Source: Enterococcus faecalis_A
GTDB taxonomy: Bacteria; Bacillota; Bacilli; Lactobacillales; Enterococcaceae
Reading direction: 5' to 3'
Assembly (NCBI GenBank): GCA_051295955.1
Contig: JBPDWA010000008.1
Location: 86,022-150,021 of the forward strand
DNA: 64,000 nt
The translations under genes and the position numbers were made by a program. Below, one piece after another: positions 8,973-17,306 of the stretch. Below the pieces are notes generated by a model. It was not told the DNA's origin and did not search any database. It saw only the letters and a program-made list of their open reading frames with translations. Numbering within the stretch: position 1 is the stretch's first letter; every line of letters begins with the position of its first letter.

Positions 8973-9665
8973 ATGCACTACATTGAAGTAAAGGACTTGA
9001 CGTTCTATTACGACGATGAGCCTGTTTTACAAAATGTTTCCTATTACGTAGATCCAGGCGAATTTGTGATTTTAACCGGTGAAAATGGAGCCGCAAAGTC
9101 AACATTAATCAAAAGTACGCTAGGCTTATTAAAGCCGTCCAGCGGCTCCGTTACAATTGCCAAGCAGAATGCTGCTGGCCAAAAACTCAGTATCGGTTAT
9201 ATTCCGCAACAAGTAGCTTCCTTTAATGCTGGCTTTCCTAGTACGGTCATCGAATTGGTTCGTTCCGGCCGTTTTCCGCATCAGCGTTGGTTCAAACCTT
9301 TGACGAAAAAAGATCATCAGCATGTTGAAAAAGCGTTAAAGGCGGTTGGAATGTGGAATATGCGCCATAAGCGAATCGGAGAATTATCGGGTGGGCAAAA
9401 ACAGCGCATTAGTTTAGCGCGTGTTTTTGCGACCGATCCGGATTTGTTTATTTTAGATGAACCGACAACAGGTATGGATGAACAGTCACGTAATGATTTT
9501 TATCGTTTGCTGCAACACAATGCTCATGACCATGGTAAAGCGATCTTGATGATTACTCATGACCATGAAGATATCAAGCAATACGTCGACCGTCAAATCC
9601 GACTTGTCCGCACAGAAGACTCTCAATGGCGCTGTTTTCATATGGATGAAGAGGTTGTTAATTAG
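8973..9665 (+). CDS. adcC: Zinc ABC transporter ATP-binding protein
   Basis: The cytoplasmic ATPase of the zinc importer, 230 aa. The Walker A motif is GENGAAKST, where the usual Gly-Lys environment is GAAKST, a small deviation at the third Gly. The Q-loop is YIPQQV, the signature LSGGQKQR, Walker B LFILDEP, and the H-loop MITHDHED. RBS AAAGGAGGA precedes the ATG at 8973. The matching permease adcB lies 3 kb further on, behind an inserted module, which is unusual because the three genes normally touch. Confidence 0.92.
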   Translation: MHYIEVKDLTFYYDDEPVLQNVSYYVDPGEFVILTGENGAAKSTLIKSTLGLLKPSSGSVTIAKQNAAGQKLSIGYIPQQVASFNAGFPSTVIELVRSGRFPHQRWFKPLTKKDHQHVEKALKAVGMWNMRHKRIGELSGGQKQRISLARVFATDPDLFILDEPTTGMDEQSRNDFYRLLQHNAHDHGKAILMITHDHEDIKQYVDRQIRLVRTEDSQWRCFHMDEEVVN

Positions 9666-9755
9666 CTTAAAAAAGCACTTCCTTAGAAGCTTGTACTATA
9701 AGTAGTGTTTCTTTTAGTAGTACGAAATGTGTGTACAATAATTTTAGATATATCT

Positions 9756-9850
9756 GCGAAAGCTGTTTTAGCTGCGCTGTTCCTTTGAGGCAGCGCTTAT
9801 ATTAATGATGCAGCAATAATCATTAATGGCTGAACACTTTCGCTTTTTTT
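9756..9850 (+). ncRNA. Three-way-junction RNA structure ending in a T run
   Basis: GCGAAAG (9756-9762), then TGTT and AGC, pair with GCT, AACA and CTTTCGC (9829-9843). Inside this closing stem sit two hairpins: GCGCTG (9774-9779) with CAGCGC (9791-9796), and ATTAATGAT (9801-9809) with ATCATTAAT (9819-9827). Seven T follow immediately. It could be simply the adcAC terminator, but a branched fold of this regularity is more than a terminator needs. A weak TACAAT at 9734-9739 could start a separate small RNA. No known family recognised. Confidence 0.5.
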
Positions 9851-10214
9851 ATTGAGCTTTTAGAATTTCGGACACAGAATAAGTTTTTCTATCTTTAAAT
9901 TTTGCATTTTTCATGGCAAAGGTATAATTTATAACATTATTTCTTTCAAATTCTTTTTGATCAGGCATTATTTTCCCTATGAATTTTTCCTCCTGATTTC
10001 CATTGAGATATCCATGGAAGTTTAAAGAACCGGTCGGATTTTTTTTAATTTTCGTAAAAGTCAAGGAATCAATATTGTTATAGTTATACTTAAAAAATAG
10101 TTCAATCCGTTCTTTTTGTTTGTTTAGATAGTTGTGATAGCTATAGTAGTTCAAGCCGATAATGGTAAAAGCTACTATAGCTAGTATAAGGAGAAGCTTA
10201 TATTTCTTTTTCAT
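9849..10214 (-). CDS. DUF1433-like membrane-anchored protein, candidate immunity protein
   Basis: A 121-aa protein with one N-terminal hydrophobic helix (LLLILAIVAFTIIGLNYY), so a membrane anchor or uncleaved signal, and a small extracytoplasmic domain. The core ERIELFFKYNYNNIDSLTFTK, then PTGSLNFHGYLN, resembles DUF1433 proteins of Staphylococcus and Listeria, which I recall (unchecked) include the TilA immunity lipoprotein of the type VII lipase toxin TslA. No lipobox Cys is seen here. The paralogue lies just upstream and both face away from the lipase gene at 10756, as immunity copies might. Function is inferred from context. Confidence 0.65.
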   Translation of the reverse strand: MKKKYKLLLILAIVAFTIIGLNYYSYHNYLNKQKERIELFFKYNYNNIDSLTFTKIKKNPTGSLNFHGYLNGNQEEKFIGKIMPDQKEFERNNVINYTFAMKNAKFKDRKTYSVSEILKAQ

Positions 10215-10255
10215 GAAGGAAGTACCTCGTTATTAAAACAGATTTGAATAGTTGT

Positions 10256-10702
10256 TTAACCCGGAAGGCTTGGAAGTCTCTGAAAACCAAGAGCTGGAGT
10301 CAGAAGAGTGATCTTCTGATTTATTTTTTTTTTTTGGATTTTTAGGATTTCAGATACTGAAACAATATTCTTATCACCAAATTTAAAGTTAAGATCATCA
10401 AATTTTCCATCTATCGAAATGTTTCCGTCGAATTCTTCTTGATAAGGCATGATATCAGCTGAAAAATTATTATTCTTGTCCTTATTAAAATATCCATAGA
10501 AGACTAAAGCACCCATAGGTGTTTTATCAACTTTTGTGAAGGTTAACGAATCAATATTGTTATAGTTATACTTAAAAAATAGTTCAATCCGTTCTTTTTG
10601 TTTGTTTAGATAGTTGTTATAGTTATAGTAATTCAAGCCGATCACTCCTAAAATAATCATTAATAGTGACAATAAAATTTTTTTCTTAATTTTCATAGTC
10701 AT
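10256..10702 (-). CDS. DUF1433-like paralogue with a homopolymer-altered C-terminus
   Basis: Nearly identical in its first 55 residues to the neighbouring DUF1433-like protein: the same anchor and the same ERIELFFKYNYNNIDSLTFTK block. The conserved core ends at SEILKIQ. The reading frame then passes an A12 run (complement of 10324-10335) into a 25-residue tail without likeness to the paralogue. With eleven A the frame would stop directly after the lysines, giving a normal-length protein. So the tail is probably a slippage product. The start may be the ATG at 10702 or 10696; RBS AAAGGAT lies upstream. Confidence 0.6.
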   Translation of the reverse strand: MTMKIKKKILLSLLMIILGVIGLNYYNYNNYLNKQKERIELFFKYNYNNIDSLTFTKVDKTPMGALVFYGYFNKDKNNNFSADIMPYQEEFDGNISIDGKFDDLNFKFGDKNIVSVSEILKIQKKKINQKITLLTPALGFQRLPSLPG

Positions 10703-10755
10703 AACATCCTTTTTATGTCATACTTGTCGATAAGTATATCATAAGGGGTGTTATT

Positions 10756-11889
10756 ATGGTTAAAACTAACAAAGATTATTTTAAACTTACAAATACTGCA
10801 TACAAAAATAAGAAGGTGGGAGATAAAATCAAAGCCCCTGAGATCGAAGAATATCAAGTCATTACTGTTCTCAACAACCCCGATCGTAATGGCGCAGAAG
10901 GGATTGCGGTCGTGCCGATTATTAAAGGGCAAACAGATTATTCGCAAGTGACGATTTCTTATAAAGGAACAAATTTATTTGATTTTGATGGAGATTTCAG
11001 TGCGGATGTGCAACAAATTGTCATGGGGAATAAAAATAAAATAAATTATGAAACAATTCCCGGAACAACTATTCGAGTACCGGTTGCAGGGAAAAGTCAA
11101 TTCGATACAGCGTACGCTTTTGCTCAACAACTAAAAGCCGATCCCCAGTTTAAAAACGCAACCTTTGACTATACCGGCCATAGCCTAGGCGGTGGGTTAG
11201 CCACCTATGTTGCTGCGGAGTTTGGCGAATGTGCTACGGTTTTTTCAGCGCCCAATATTTATCGCCTATTAAGTGCCAAAGCGCAAGCGTGGGTGACATC
11301 AGGTCAGGCGCATGAAATAATCACCAATTACACACATATGAATGACAGTGTGGGTAATTTTGACCAATTTGGCGCACCGTTGGTTGGTAAACGTGTATAT
11401 ACAAAAAGTAACAAAGAGCTGGAATCGTTTATTATGAAGTTATTAACGCTGGGTGGACATCCTACTCAAACATTTGTCGATATCTTTACTAGCGATGGTA
11501 GTTTACAGTTATTATTTGCACCGGCTTTATTAAGAGCGACTGCGGAGGAATACGACCAGCTGAAATATACTGCTAGCCAAATGAAAAAAACAATTGAACA
11601 ATATGAATGGAATGAAGCCGAAGCAGTGATGGTATTACAAAAACATATTCAAAGTGAAGCGAATGGGGCATATTCAGAATTGGAGGATCATGAAATTCAA
11701 GATATTATCAAGGCTGCCGCAGCTTATTCAGCTGACGATCTGTATTACGCCCATAATCCTGAAGTAGTGGCGGAATTGAAAGAAAAACTACAAAAGATAG
11801 CGTCAGATTTAGGGGAATTTGCTTATAAACTACGAATGGCTGCCGTTAAAGCCGAAGCCACTGATGAAGAAATCGCCACCAGTTTTTAG
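10756..11889 (+). CDS. Alpha/beta-hydrolase (lipase class 3 / DUF2974-like) with helical C-terminus, candidate type VII secreted lipase
   Basis: 377 aa. The N-terminal half is an esterase/lipase with nucleophile elbow YTGHSLGGGLATYVAAEF at about residues 136-153 (Ser in GHSLGG); catalytic Asp and His probably lie in the NYTHMNDSVGNF stretch or later (GGHPTQTFVD). No signal peptide. The C-terminal 130 residues are almost wholly helical and charged. A lipase first and a helical, LXG-like part second recalls the reverse-domain type VII toxin TslA of S. aureus, as do the DUF1433-like neighbours and the small helical protein downstream. The ATG follows AAGGGGTG. Secretion by type VII is an inference. 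Confidence 0.7.
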   Translation: MVKTNKDYFKLTNTAYKNKKVGDKIKAPEIEEYQVITVLNNPDRNGAEGIAVVPIIKGQTDYSQVTISYKGTNLFDFDGDFSADVQQIVMGNKNKINYETIPGTTIRVPVAGKSQFDTAYAFAQQLKADPQFKNATFDYTGHSLGGGLATYVAAEFGECATVFSAPNIYRLLSAKAQAWVTSGQAHEIITNYTHMNDSVGNFDQFGAPLVGKRVYTKSNKELESFIMKLLTLGGHPTQTFVDIFTSDGSLQLLFAPALLRATAEEYDQLKYTASQMKKTIEQYEWNEAEAVMVLQKHIQSEANGAYSELEDHEIQDIIKAAAAYSADDLYYAHNPEVVAELKEKLQKIASDLGEFAYKLRMAAVKAEATDEEIATSF

Positions 11890-11910
11890 TGATCAAGGAG
11901 GAACTTACAT

Positions 11911-12306
11911 ATGGCACTTTTTAATGAACGCTCATATGAAACCGTAATTAGCGGCTTGCAGCGTAAGATTGATTTTGAAGCCAGTTTGAAAGAGCCGAAT
12001 ATTTCAGTTATTACATTATATAAAAGTGAAATTACCTACTATCAAAAATTGGAAAAAAAACGCCAACAGAGATTAGCGTTAGTTGCTAAATGTGAAAGCG
12101 TCTTTGCTCCTTTGAAAGAGAACGCTCAACAACTACAAACCAACCTGCAAAATGAACAATATACATTAGCCAGCAGTATGGAAATTTTTGTAGAAAATGC
12201 GCCAGACATGGTGAAAGGACAAGCAGGTACCGCTTTTGCTCAAGATGTTTCCGTGCTGAGAAATACCGTTATAGAAACTAACGGTTTATGTGAAGCAATT
12301 ACTTAA
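11911..12306 (+). CDS. Helical protein paired with the lipase, possible type VII targeting partner
   Basis: 131 aa, all predicted helix, no signal or membrane segment, Gln/Glu/Lys rich. It starts 21 bases after the lipase stop with a good RBS (AAGGAGG) and so is co-transcribed. Small helical proteins encoded beside LXG or lipase toxins usually dimerise with the toxin for targeting to the type VII apparatus. I do not recognise its family from sequence, and a WXG motif is not evident. An immunity role is an alternative. Confidence 0.6.
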   Translation: MALFNERSYETVISGLQRKIDFEASLKEPNISVITLYKSEITYYQKLEKKRQQRLALVAKCESVFAPLKENAQQLQTNLQNEQYTLASSMEIFVENAPDMVKGQAGTAFAQDVSVLRNTVIETNGLCEAIT

Positions 12307-12356
12307 AGGAAGTTCAACCTTTGAATCCAATACATTGAATGTTAGATAATTATACA

Positions 12357-12442
12357 AAAAAAGAAGCAGAATAAAGCAAAACTATGGTGTTTTATCTTAA
12401 GGGAACAAGTAAGCTCATTTTTTTTTGCTGGTTTACTGCTTT
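12357..12442 (+). terminator. Probable terminator of the lipase module
   Basis: AAAAAGAAGCAG near 12357-12370 can pair with CTGCTTTTTTTTT near 12436-12450, with AAGCAAAA and TTTTTGC as an inner pair. The loop is long, so this is a weaker case than other terminators here. Confidence 0.4.
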
Positions 12443-12497
12443 TTTTTTGACTTTTTATAAGTTTCCATGAGAATCCGATAAGGGCCTGTATTTTTTC

Positions 12498-12561
12498 TTG
12501 ACGTCCTTTTTTTGTTCTGCTAAAGTATAAATTGTCTCTAAATCGAAATTTTTACGATTTA
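12498..12561 (+). promoter_or_regulatory. adcB promoter with its own Zur box
   Basis: TTGACG (12498-12503), 17 bases, TAAAGT (12521-12526) repeat the layout of the adcA promoter. A 23-bp palindrome at 12539-12561 follows with perfect arms TAAATCG and CGATTTA, a Zur operator. It gives adcB independent zinc control now that it is separated from adcA-adcC. Confidence 0.8.
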
Positions 12562-12630
12562 TAATAGATAGAAAAATAGATTCATTGAATAATATACTTT
12601 ATACTTTTAATCATAAGGAGTGGAATAGGC

Positions 12631-13467
12631 ATGGAAATGTTTGCTTATGAATTCATGAAAAAAGCTTTTTTAGCTGCAGGTTTTATTTCAGTGATTGCGC
12701 CAATGTTAGGTGTTTTTCTAGTAATCCGCCGGCAATCCTTAATGGCTGATACGCTTTCCCATGTTTCTTTAGCCGGTGTGGCATTAGGTTTTTTTCTTAA
12801 TTGGAATCCCAATCTAATGACGATGGTGGTGGTAGTGGCAGCAGCGATTATTTTGGAATATTTACGGATGATTTACAGTACGTATTCGGAAATTTCGATT
12901 GCAATTTTAATGGCGGGCGGCTTGGCACTAGCACTGGTTTTAATGAATTGGAGCGGTGGCAACTCAGCTACGACGATTCAATCATATTTATTTGGCTCGA
13001 TTGTGACAATCACTTGGGGGCAAGTCGCTATTTTAGCTGGCCTGTTTGTGATTTTGGTTATTTTGTTCTCGCTGTTTAAACGTCCTATGTACGTGATGAC
13101 CTTTGACGAGGATACTGCTCACGTAGACGGGTTACCAATTCACTTAATGTCTATGCTGTTCAATGTGATTACTGGTGTGGCCATTGCAATGATGATTCCT
13201 ATTGCTGGAGCACTATTGATTTCCGCTATTATGGTGTTGCCAGCTGCAATTGGTATGCGCATTGGCAAAGGCTTTAATACAGTGATCATCGTCAGCGTTA
13301 TTATGGGCTTAATCGGTATGTTGTCAGGTCTGACTGGTTCGTTTTATTTAGAAACCCCGCCTAGCGCTACCATTACACTCATTTTTATCGGACTGTTTTT
13401 GATAGTCAACCTTTCTAAACGCGTAGTTATCAGCCACCAAAGAAGCAAAAGAATAAATGAAAAGTGA
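12631..13467 (+). CDS. adcB: Zinc ABC transporter permease
   Basis: The membrane channel of the zinc importer (278 aa, ABC-3 permease family). About eight hydrophobic helices; early motif RRQSLMADTLSHVSLAGVALG at about residues 32-52 is typical of ZnuB/AdcB. The late coupling segment GALLISAIMVLPAAIGMRIG is also present. RBS AAGGAGTGG before the ATG. It must work with adcA and adcC, 3 kb upstream. The Zur box directly upstream supports zinc as the substrate. Confidence 0.92.
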   Translation: MEMFAYEFMKKAFLAAGFISVIAPMLGVFLVIRRQSLMADTLSHVSLAGVALGFFLNWNPNLMTMVVVVAAAIILEYLRMIYSTYSEISIAILMAGGLALALVLMNWSGGNSATTIQSYLFGSIVTITWGQVAILAGLFVILVILFSLFKRPMYVMTFDEDTAHVDGLPIHLMSMLFNVITGVAIAMMIPIAGALLISAIMVLPAAIGMRIGKGFNTVIIVSVIMGLIGMLSGLTGSFYLETPPSATITLIFIGLFLIVNLSKRVVISHQRSKRINEK

Positions 13468-13497
13468 GGAGAAAACGAAAGTTTTTCTCCTTGTTTT
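13467..13497 (+). terminator. Terminator after adcB
   Basis: AGGAGAAAAC (13467-13476), GAAA loop, GTTTTTCTCCT (13481-13491), then TGTTTTT. Its stem begins at the last base of the adcB stop codon. Confidence 0.75.
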
Positions 13498-13510
13498 TAA
13501 TATTTTAAAA

Positions 13511-13577
13511 GAAAGGGCGAACAATTTTCCTGTTTTTTTAAAAAAAACTCGAATTTTTTCTTAAAAGCCCTTATAAT
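13511..13577 (+). promoter_or_regulatory. purR promoter with possible PurBox
   Basis: TATAAT at 13572-13577 is a perfect -10. GGGCGAACAATTT around 13515-13527 resembles the PurBox core CGAAC with AT flanks, and a second CGAA is at 13550-13553. Spacing is not the classic one, so autoregulation by PurR is only suggested. Confidence 0.4.
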
Positions 13578-13613
13578 AGGGAACGATATTAAGAAAGAAG
13601 AGGAGTGACGAGT

Positions 13614-14435
13614 TTGAAAATTCGGAGAAGTGAACGGTTAATTGATATGACGCAATATTTGTTAGATCATCCCCATACATTAGTTTCTTTGACATATTTT
13701 GCTGAACGTTATCAATCGGCGAAATCCTCCATTAGTGAAGACTTAGCGATTATAAAAAAGACGTTTAATAAACGCGGCACGGGCATTTTAGAAACGATTC
13801 CGGGGGCTGCCGGGGGCGTCCAATTTATTCCGGAGATCGCTTACGAAGAATCAAAAAAAATTATTTTGGATTTGTGTGAACGCCTGTCAGAACAAGACCG
13901 CTTGTTGCCAGGAGGCTATGTTTATCTATCTGATTTATTAGGACAACCGGATTTATTGCGTCAAGTTGGTCGGATTATTGCTTCCAAATATGTCGGCAAA
14001 CAAATTGATGCTGTGATGACAGTAGCCACTAAAGGTGTTCCTATTGCTCAAGCTGTCTCCTATTATTTAAATGTTCCGTTTGTCATTGTTAGACGAGATT
14101 CTAAAATTACCGAAGGCTCAACGGTTAGTGTTAACTATGTATCGGGTTCTTCTGAACGAATTGAGAAGATGGAACTGTCGAAACGCAGCTTAGCTCGTGG
14201 TTCAAAGGTTCTAGTAGTAGATGATTTTATGAAAGGCGGCGGTACTGTTAACGGTATGAAGAGCATGATTGAAGAATTTGAAGCCGAATTAGTAGGCATT
14301 ACAGTTTTTGCGGAGTCAAAATTTAATGGCCGCCGAGCAATTGATGACTATACTTCTCTTTTATATGTAGAAGATGTGGATACTCAAACAAAAACAATCA
14401 AAGTTGTTCCCGGCAATTATTTTGCTGAAGCATAG
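13614..14435 (+). CDS. purR: Purine operon repressor
   Basis: A PRPP-sensing regulator of purine genes: an N-terminal winged helix (RRSERLIDMTQYLLDHP, then SAKSSISEDLAIIKKTF) fused to a phosphoribosyltransferase-like domain. The PRPP-binding loop is VLVVDDFMKGGGTVNGM at about residues 200-216. I chose TTG at 13614 because GAGGAG lies at the right distance and the protein then begins like other PurR; the GTG at 13605 lies within the RBS. 273 aa. It is usually next to glmU in this order, as here. Confidence 0.94.
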   Translation: MKIRRSERLIDMTQYLLDHPHTLVSLTYFAERYQSAKSSISEDLAIIKKTFNKRGTGILETIPGAAGGVQFIPEIAYEESKKIILDLCERLSEQDRLLPGGYVYLSDLLGQPDLLRQVGRIIASKYVGKQIDAVMTVATKGVPIAQAVSYYLNVPFVIVRRDSKITEGSTVSVNYVSGSSERIEKMELSKRSLARGSKVLVVDDFMKGGGTVNGMKSMIEEFEAELVGITVFAESKFNGRRAIDDYTSLLYVEDVDTQTKTIKVVPGNYFAEA

Positions 14436-14628
14436 ATGAAAAGGAAGTGGTCTTGTAGCAAAGTCTATCAAGAATCGCTTCTTTTTTTACTTAAGCAATA
14501 ACAAGTTGCGAATTGGTCTACCTTTTTTTCTGCATACATCTATTGAAAAACAAGCAAGTTTAAGCTACACTTATACAGATGTAAAAAGGACAAAACGGTT
14601 CAATTATATTAATTTCGAGGTGAAAAAG

Positions 14629-16005
14629 TTGGAAAATAGATTTGCAATTATTCTGGCAGCCGGTAAAGGTACGCGTATGAAATCAAAACTTTATAAAGTT
14701 TTGCATCCTGTGGCAGGAAAGCCAATGGTGGAACATATTTTAGATCAAGTGGAAAAAACCAAACCTGCTACTGTCGTTACCGTAGTTGGTCATGGAGCAG
14801 AAACAATTAAGGAATATTTAGGCACACGCAGCGCTTACGCACTTCAAGAAGAACAATTAGGAACAGGTCATGCAGTGATGCAAGCTCAAGACTTGTTGGC
14901 CGGAAAAAAAGGCACGACGTTAGTTATCACAGGGGATACTCCGCTTTTGACTGCGGAAACTTTGACAAATTTATTTGACTATCACCAAGGGAAAAATGCG
15001 AGCGCGACAATCTTAACGGCACATGCTGAAGACCCTACTGGCTATGGTCGCATTATTCGGGATCATGTAGGTATTGTGGAACGTATCGTCGAACAAAAAG
15101 ACGCCAATGAACAAGAAGCATGCGTACAAGAAGTAAACACCGGCACCTTTTGCTTTGACAACGAATTGTTATTTTCCGCTTTAGAGAAAATTGATACAAA
15201 TAATGCACAAGGAGAGTACTATTTAACAGATATTATTGAAATTCTGAAAAAAGACGGTAAGTCCGTCGCTGCTTTCCAAATGGATGATTTTGAAGAAGCT
15301 ATGGGCGTAAATGATCGAGTGGCGCTTGCCAAAGCTAATAAAATCATGTACAAACGCTTAAATACCATGCACATGCAAAATGGCGTTACTTTTATTGATC
15401 CTGAACATACTTATATCGATGAAGGTGTGATTATTGGCTCTGACACCGTAATTGAAGCAGGCGTTCAGCTAAAGGGAAAAACTGTGATCGGTTCTGATTG
15501 TTTCATCGGCGCACAAACAGAAATCGTGGACAGCACAATTGAAGACCAAGTATCCATTCAACAATCCGTTATTGAGCAAAGTATCGTTCGCTCTGGCGCA
15601 GATGTGGGACCTTTTGCTCATTTGCGACCTAATTCAGATGTCGGCGCACATGTCCACATTGGTAATTTTGTTGAAATTAAAAATGCTTCCATTGACGAAG
15701 GCACCAAAGTAGGACATTTGACCTATGTGGGTGATGCTAAACTTGGCAAGGAGATCAACGTCGGTTGCGGTGTTGTCTTCGTTAATTACGACGGCAAAGA
15801 CAAGCATCAAACAGTGGTAGGCGACCATGCTTTTATCGGTTCAGCAACAAATTTGATCGCGCCAGTAACTATTGGCAAGAATGCAGTCACAGCAGCTGGC
15901 TCTACCATTACCGACAATGTTGCCGATAATGATTTGGCGATTGCTCGTCAAAGACAACAGAATAAAACTGATTACGCCAAAAAATTTCCTTATATGAATG
16001 AATAA
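14629..16005 (+). CDS. glmU: Bifunctional N-acetylglucosamine-1-phosphate uridyltransferase / glucosamine-1-phosphate acetyltransferase
   Basis: Makes UDP-GlcNAc for wall and teichoic acid synthesis. The N-terminal pyrophosphorylase has AIILAAGKGTRMKSKLYKVL (nucleotide loop), QLGTGHAV and VITGDTPLL. The C-terminal left-handed beta-helix acetyltransferase has RPNSDVGAHVHIGNFVEIKN, and NYDGKDKHQTVVGD near the acetyl-CoA site. The start is TTG at 14629 after GAGGTG at 14617-14622; the longer frame from 14506 has no RBS and adds 41 atypical residues. 458 aa, normal. The prs gene that often follows is absent here. Confidence 0.95.
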   Translation: MENRFAIILAAGKGTRMKSKLYKVLHPVAGKPMVEHILDQVEKTKPATVVTVVGHGAETIKEYLGTRSAYALQEEQLGTGHAVMQAQDLLAGKKGTTLVITGDTPLLTAETLTNLFDYHQGKNASATILTAHAEDPTGYGRIIRDHVGIVERIVEQKDANEQEACVQEVNTGTFCFDNELLFSALEKIDTNNAQGEYYLTDIIEILKKDGKSVAAFQMDDFEEAMGVNDRVALAKANKIMYKRLNTMHMQNGVTFIDPEHTYIDEGVIIGSDTVIEAGVQLKGKTVIGSDCFIGAQTEIVDSTIEDQVSIQQSVIEQSIVRSGADVGPFAHLRPNSDVGAHVHIGNFVEIKNASIDEGTKVGHLTYVGDAKLGKEINVGCGVVFVNYDGKDKHQTVVGDHAFIGSATNLIAPVTIGKNAVTAAGSTITDNVADNDLAIARQRQQNKTDYAKKFPYMNE

Positions 16006-16084
16006 AAAAAAGTAGTATTTTTCAGATTTTTCCTGAAAAAATTGAAAAGAAATCGAAAAAATGAAACAAATAGTCTTTTTAAGA

Positions 16085-16134
16085 AATAACGCAATCAAAA
16101 AACACTTAATGGTTTTTGAATGCGTTATTTTTAT
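16085..16134 (+). terminator. Terminator after glmU
   Basis: AATAACGCA-AT-CAAAAA pairs with TTTTTGAATGCGTTATT across a short loop, followed by TTTAT. Clear stem-loop with T tail. Confidence 0.75.
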
Positions 16135-16249
16135 GTGTTTTTTTAAAATTTATCTGTATTTTGTTTATTATATACGATAAAATAATGTAAATGGTCCGAT
16201 AAGTATTTCTGTGTTGATGGGAGAAATAAAAGGATAAAGGAGTAGAAAA

Positions 16250-17128
16250 ATGGGTAAAGAATTATTAAAATTTTTAAGACTTAAAGACAATGAAATTACC
16301 ACTGAAAGGATTCAAATTGAAGAAAATCTTTTGCGTTTTGACAATTTTACTTTGCAACTAAGTAATATCTCACAAATATATGCAGGAGAGAAGAAATTCC
16401 AGCTGCCTCGTTGGGTGATTATTTTATTCATCATATCAATTATGATATTGGCTAATTTTCCTTATTGGGGTTTGTTGGGATTACTTGTATCAGGTGGATA
16501 CTCTTTTTTGATTTATCAAGATTTTATGAATGAACGACTCTTTTTGTCCTTTAGTTTAAATTCTGGAAAAATGTATGAACTGCGCTTTCGGGAACATCAA
16601 TTTTTAGCAGCTGTACGAAAAGAAGTGGAGCAAGCATTTCATTCTCAAAAAGTCCATGCGGTGATTAATATCGCTGAACAAAAAATTGTTAACGGGGATC
16701 ATCACGAAGTTTATGGCGATTATGCTAATGTCAATTCGGGAATCCAAACGGATAATATTTTACATTCTCATAACGAAGATAGCTTCAATCAAACTGATGC
16801 TTCTTTTACGATGGGGGATATTCAAAATAGTTCTCTTCATTCAACTGCGTTTGGCAGAGAAAACTTTGTCAAAGGACAGCCAACGCCTGTGTTTTATGAT
16901 TGGACAAAGATTCAACAAGGATTGCAGCAAGTAAAAGCGATGGTAACGGATGAATCAACGCTAGAAGCAGCAGTTACAAAAGCACTGTCAGCAGCTAAAC
17001 ATCAAGATCAATTGGCGTTTGAGCAAACCGTGAGAGAACATCGTTCAGACTTTATGTCCGGCTTTTTCAAAGATACAGCAAGCGGTTTGTTGGTTCAAAT
17101 TGTTGCTAGAGTTTTGGGGATTGTTTAG
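16250..17128 (+). CDS. Hypothetical membrane protein with long cytoplasmic or surface domain
   Basis: 292 aa. The first 55 residues look like a small beta-rich domain (TTERIQIEENLLRFDNFTLQLSNIS). Two transmembrane helices follow at about 60-77 and 80-92 (RWVIILFIISIMILANF and LLGLLVSGGYSFLIY). The next 60 residues suggest a second half of a PH-like or DUF6232-like domain. A low-complexity His/Asn-rich linker leads to a helical C-terminus. RBS AAGGAG before the ATG. No family that I can name firmly; probable monocistron after the glmU terminator. Confidence 0.75.
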   Translation: MGKELLKFLRLKDNEITTERIQIEENLLRFDNFTLQLSNISQIYAGEKKFQLPRWVIILFIISIMILANFPYWGLLGLLVSGGYSFLIYQDFMNERLFLSFSLNSGKMYELRFREHQFLAAVRKEVEQAFHSQKVHAVINIAEQKIVNGDHHEVYGDYANVNSGIQTDNILHSHNEDSFNQTDASFTMGDIQNSSLHSTAFGRENFVKGQPTPVFYDWTKIQQGLQQVKAMVTDESTLEAAVTKALSAAKHQDQLAFEQTVREHRSDFMSGFFKDTASGLLVQIVARVLGIV

Positions 17129-17306
17129 CATCCGATTTGGTTACTGTGAATTTTCTAAAAACAGTAACTAAAAAAGCGCAAAATGTTTTTTTATAAGCAA
17201 CTCAGGGGTTGGTTTGGCACTTGTCGTTTAAAGGCAAATGGTTAGTAGTAGATGATTGATACAGCGATTGATATTGATCGAAAACAACCTTAAAAGGAGG
17301 ATTTTT

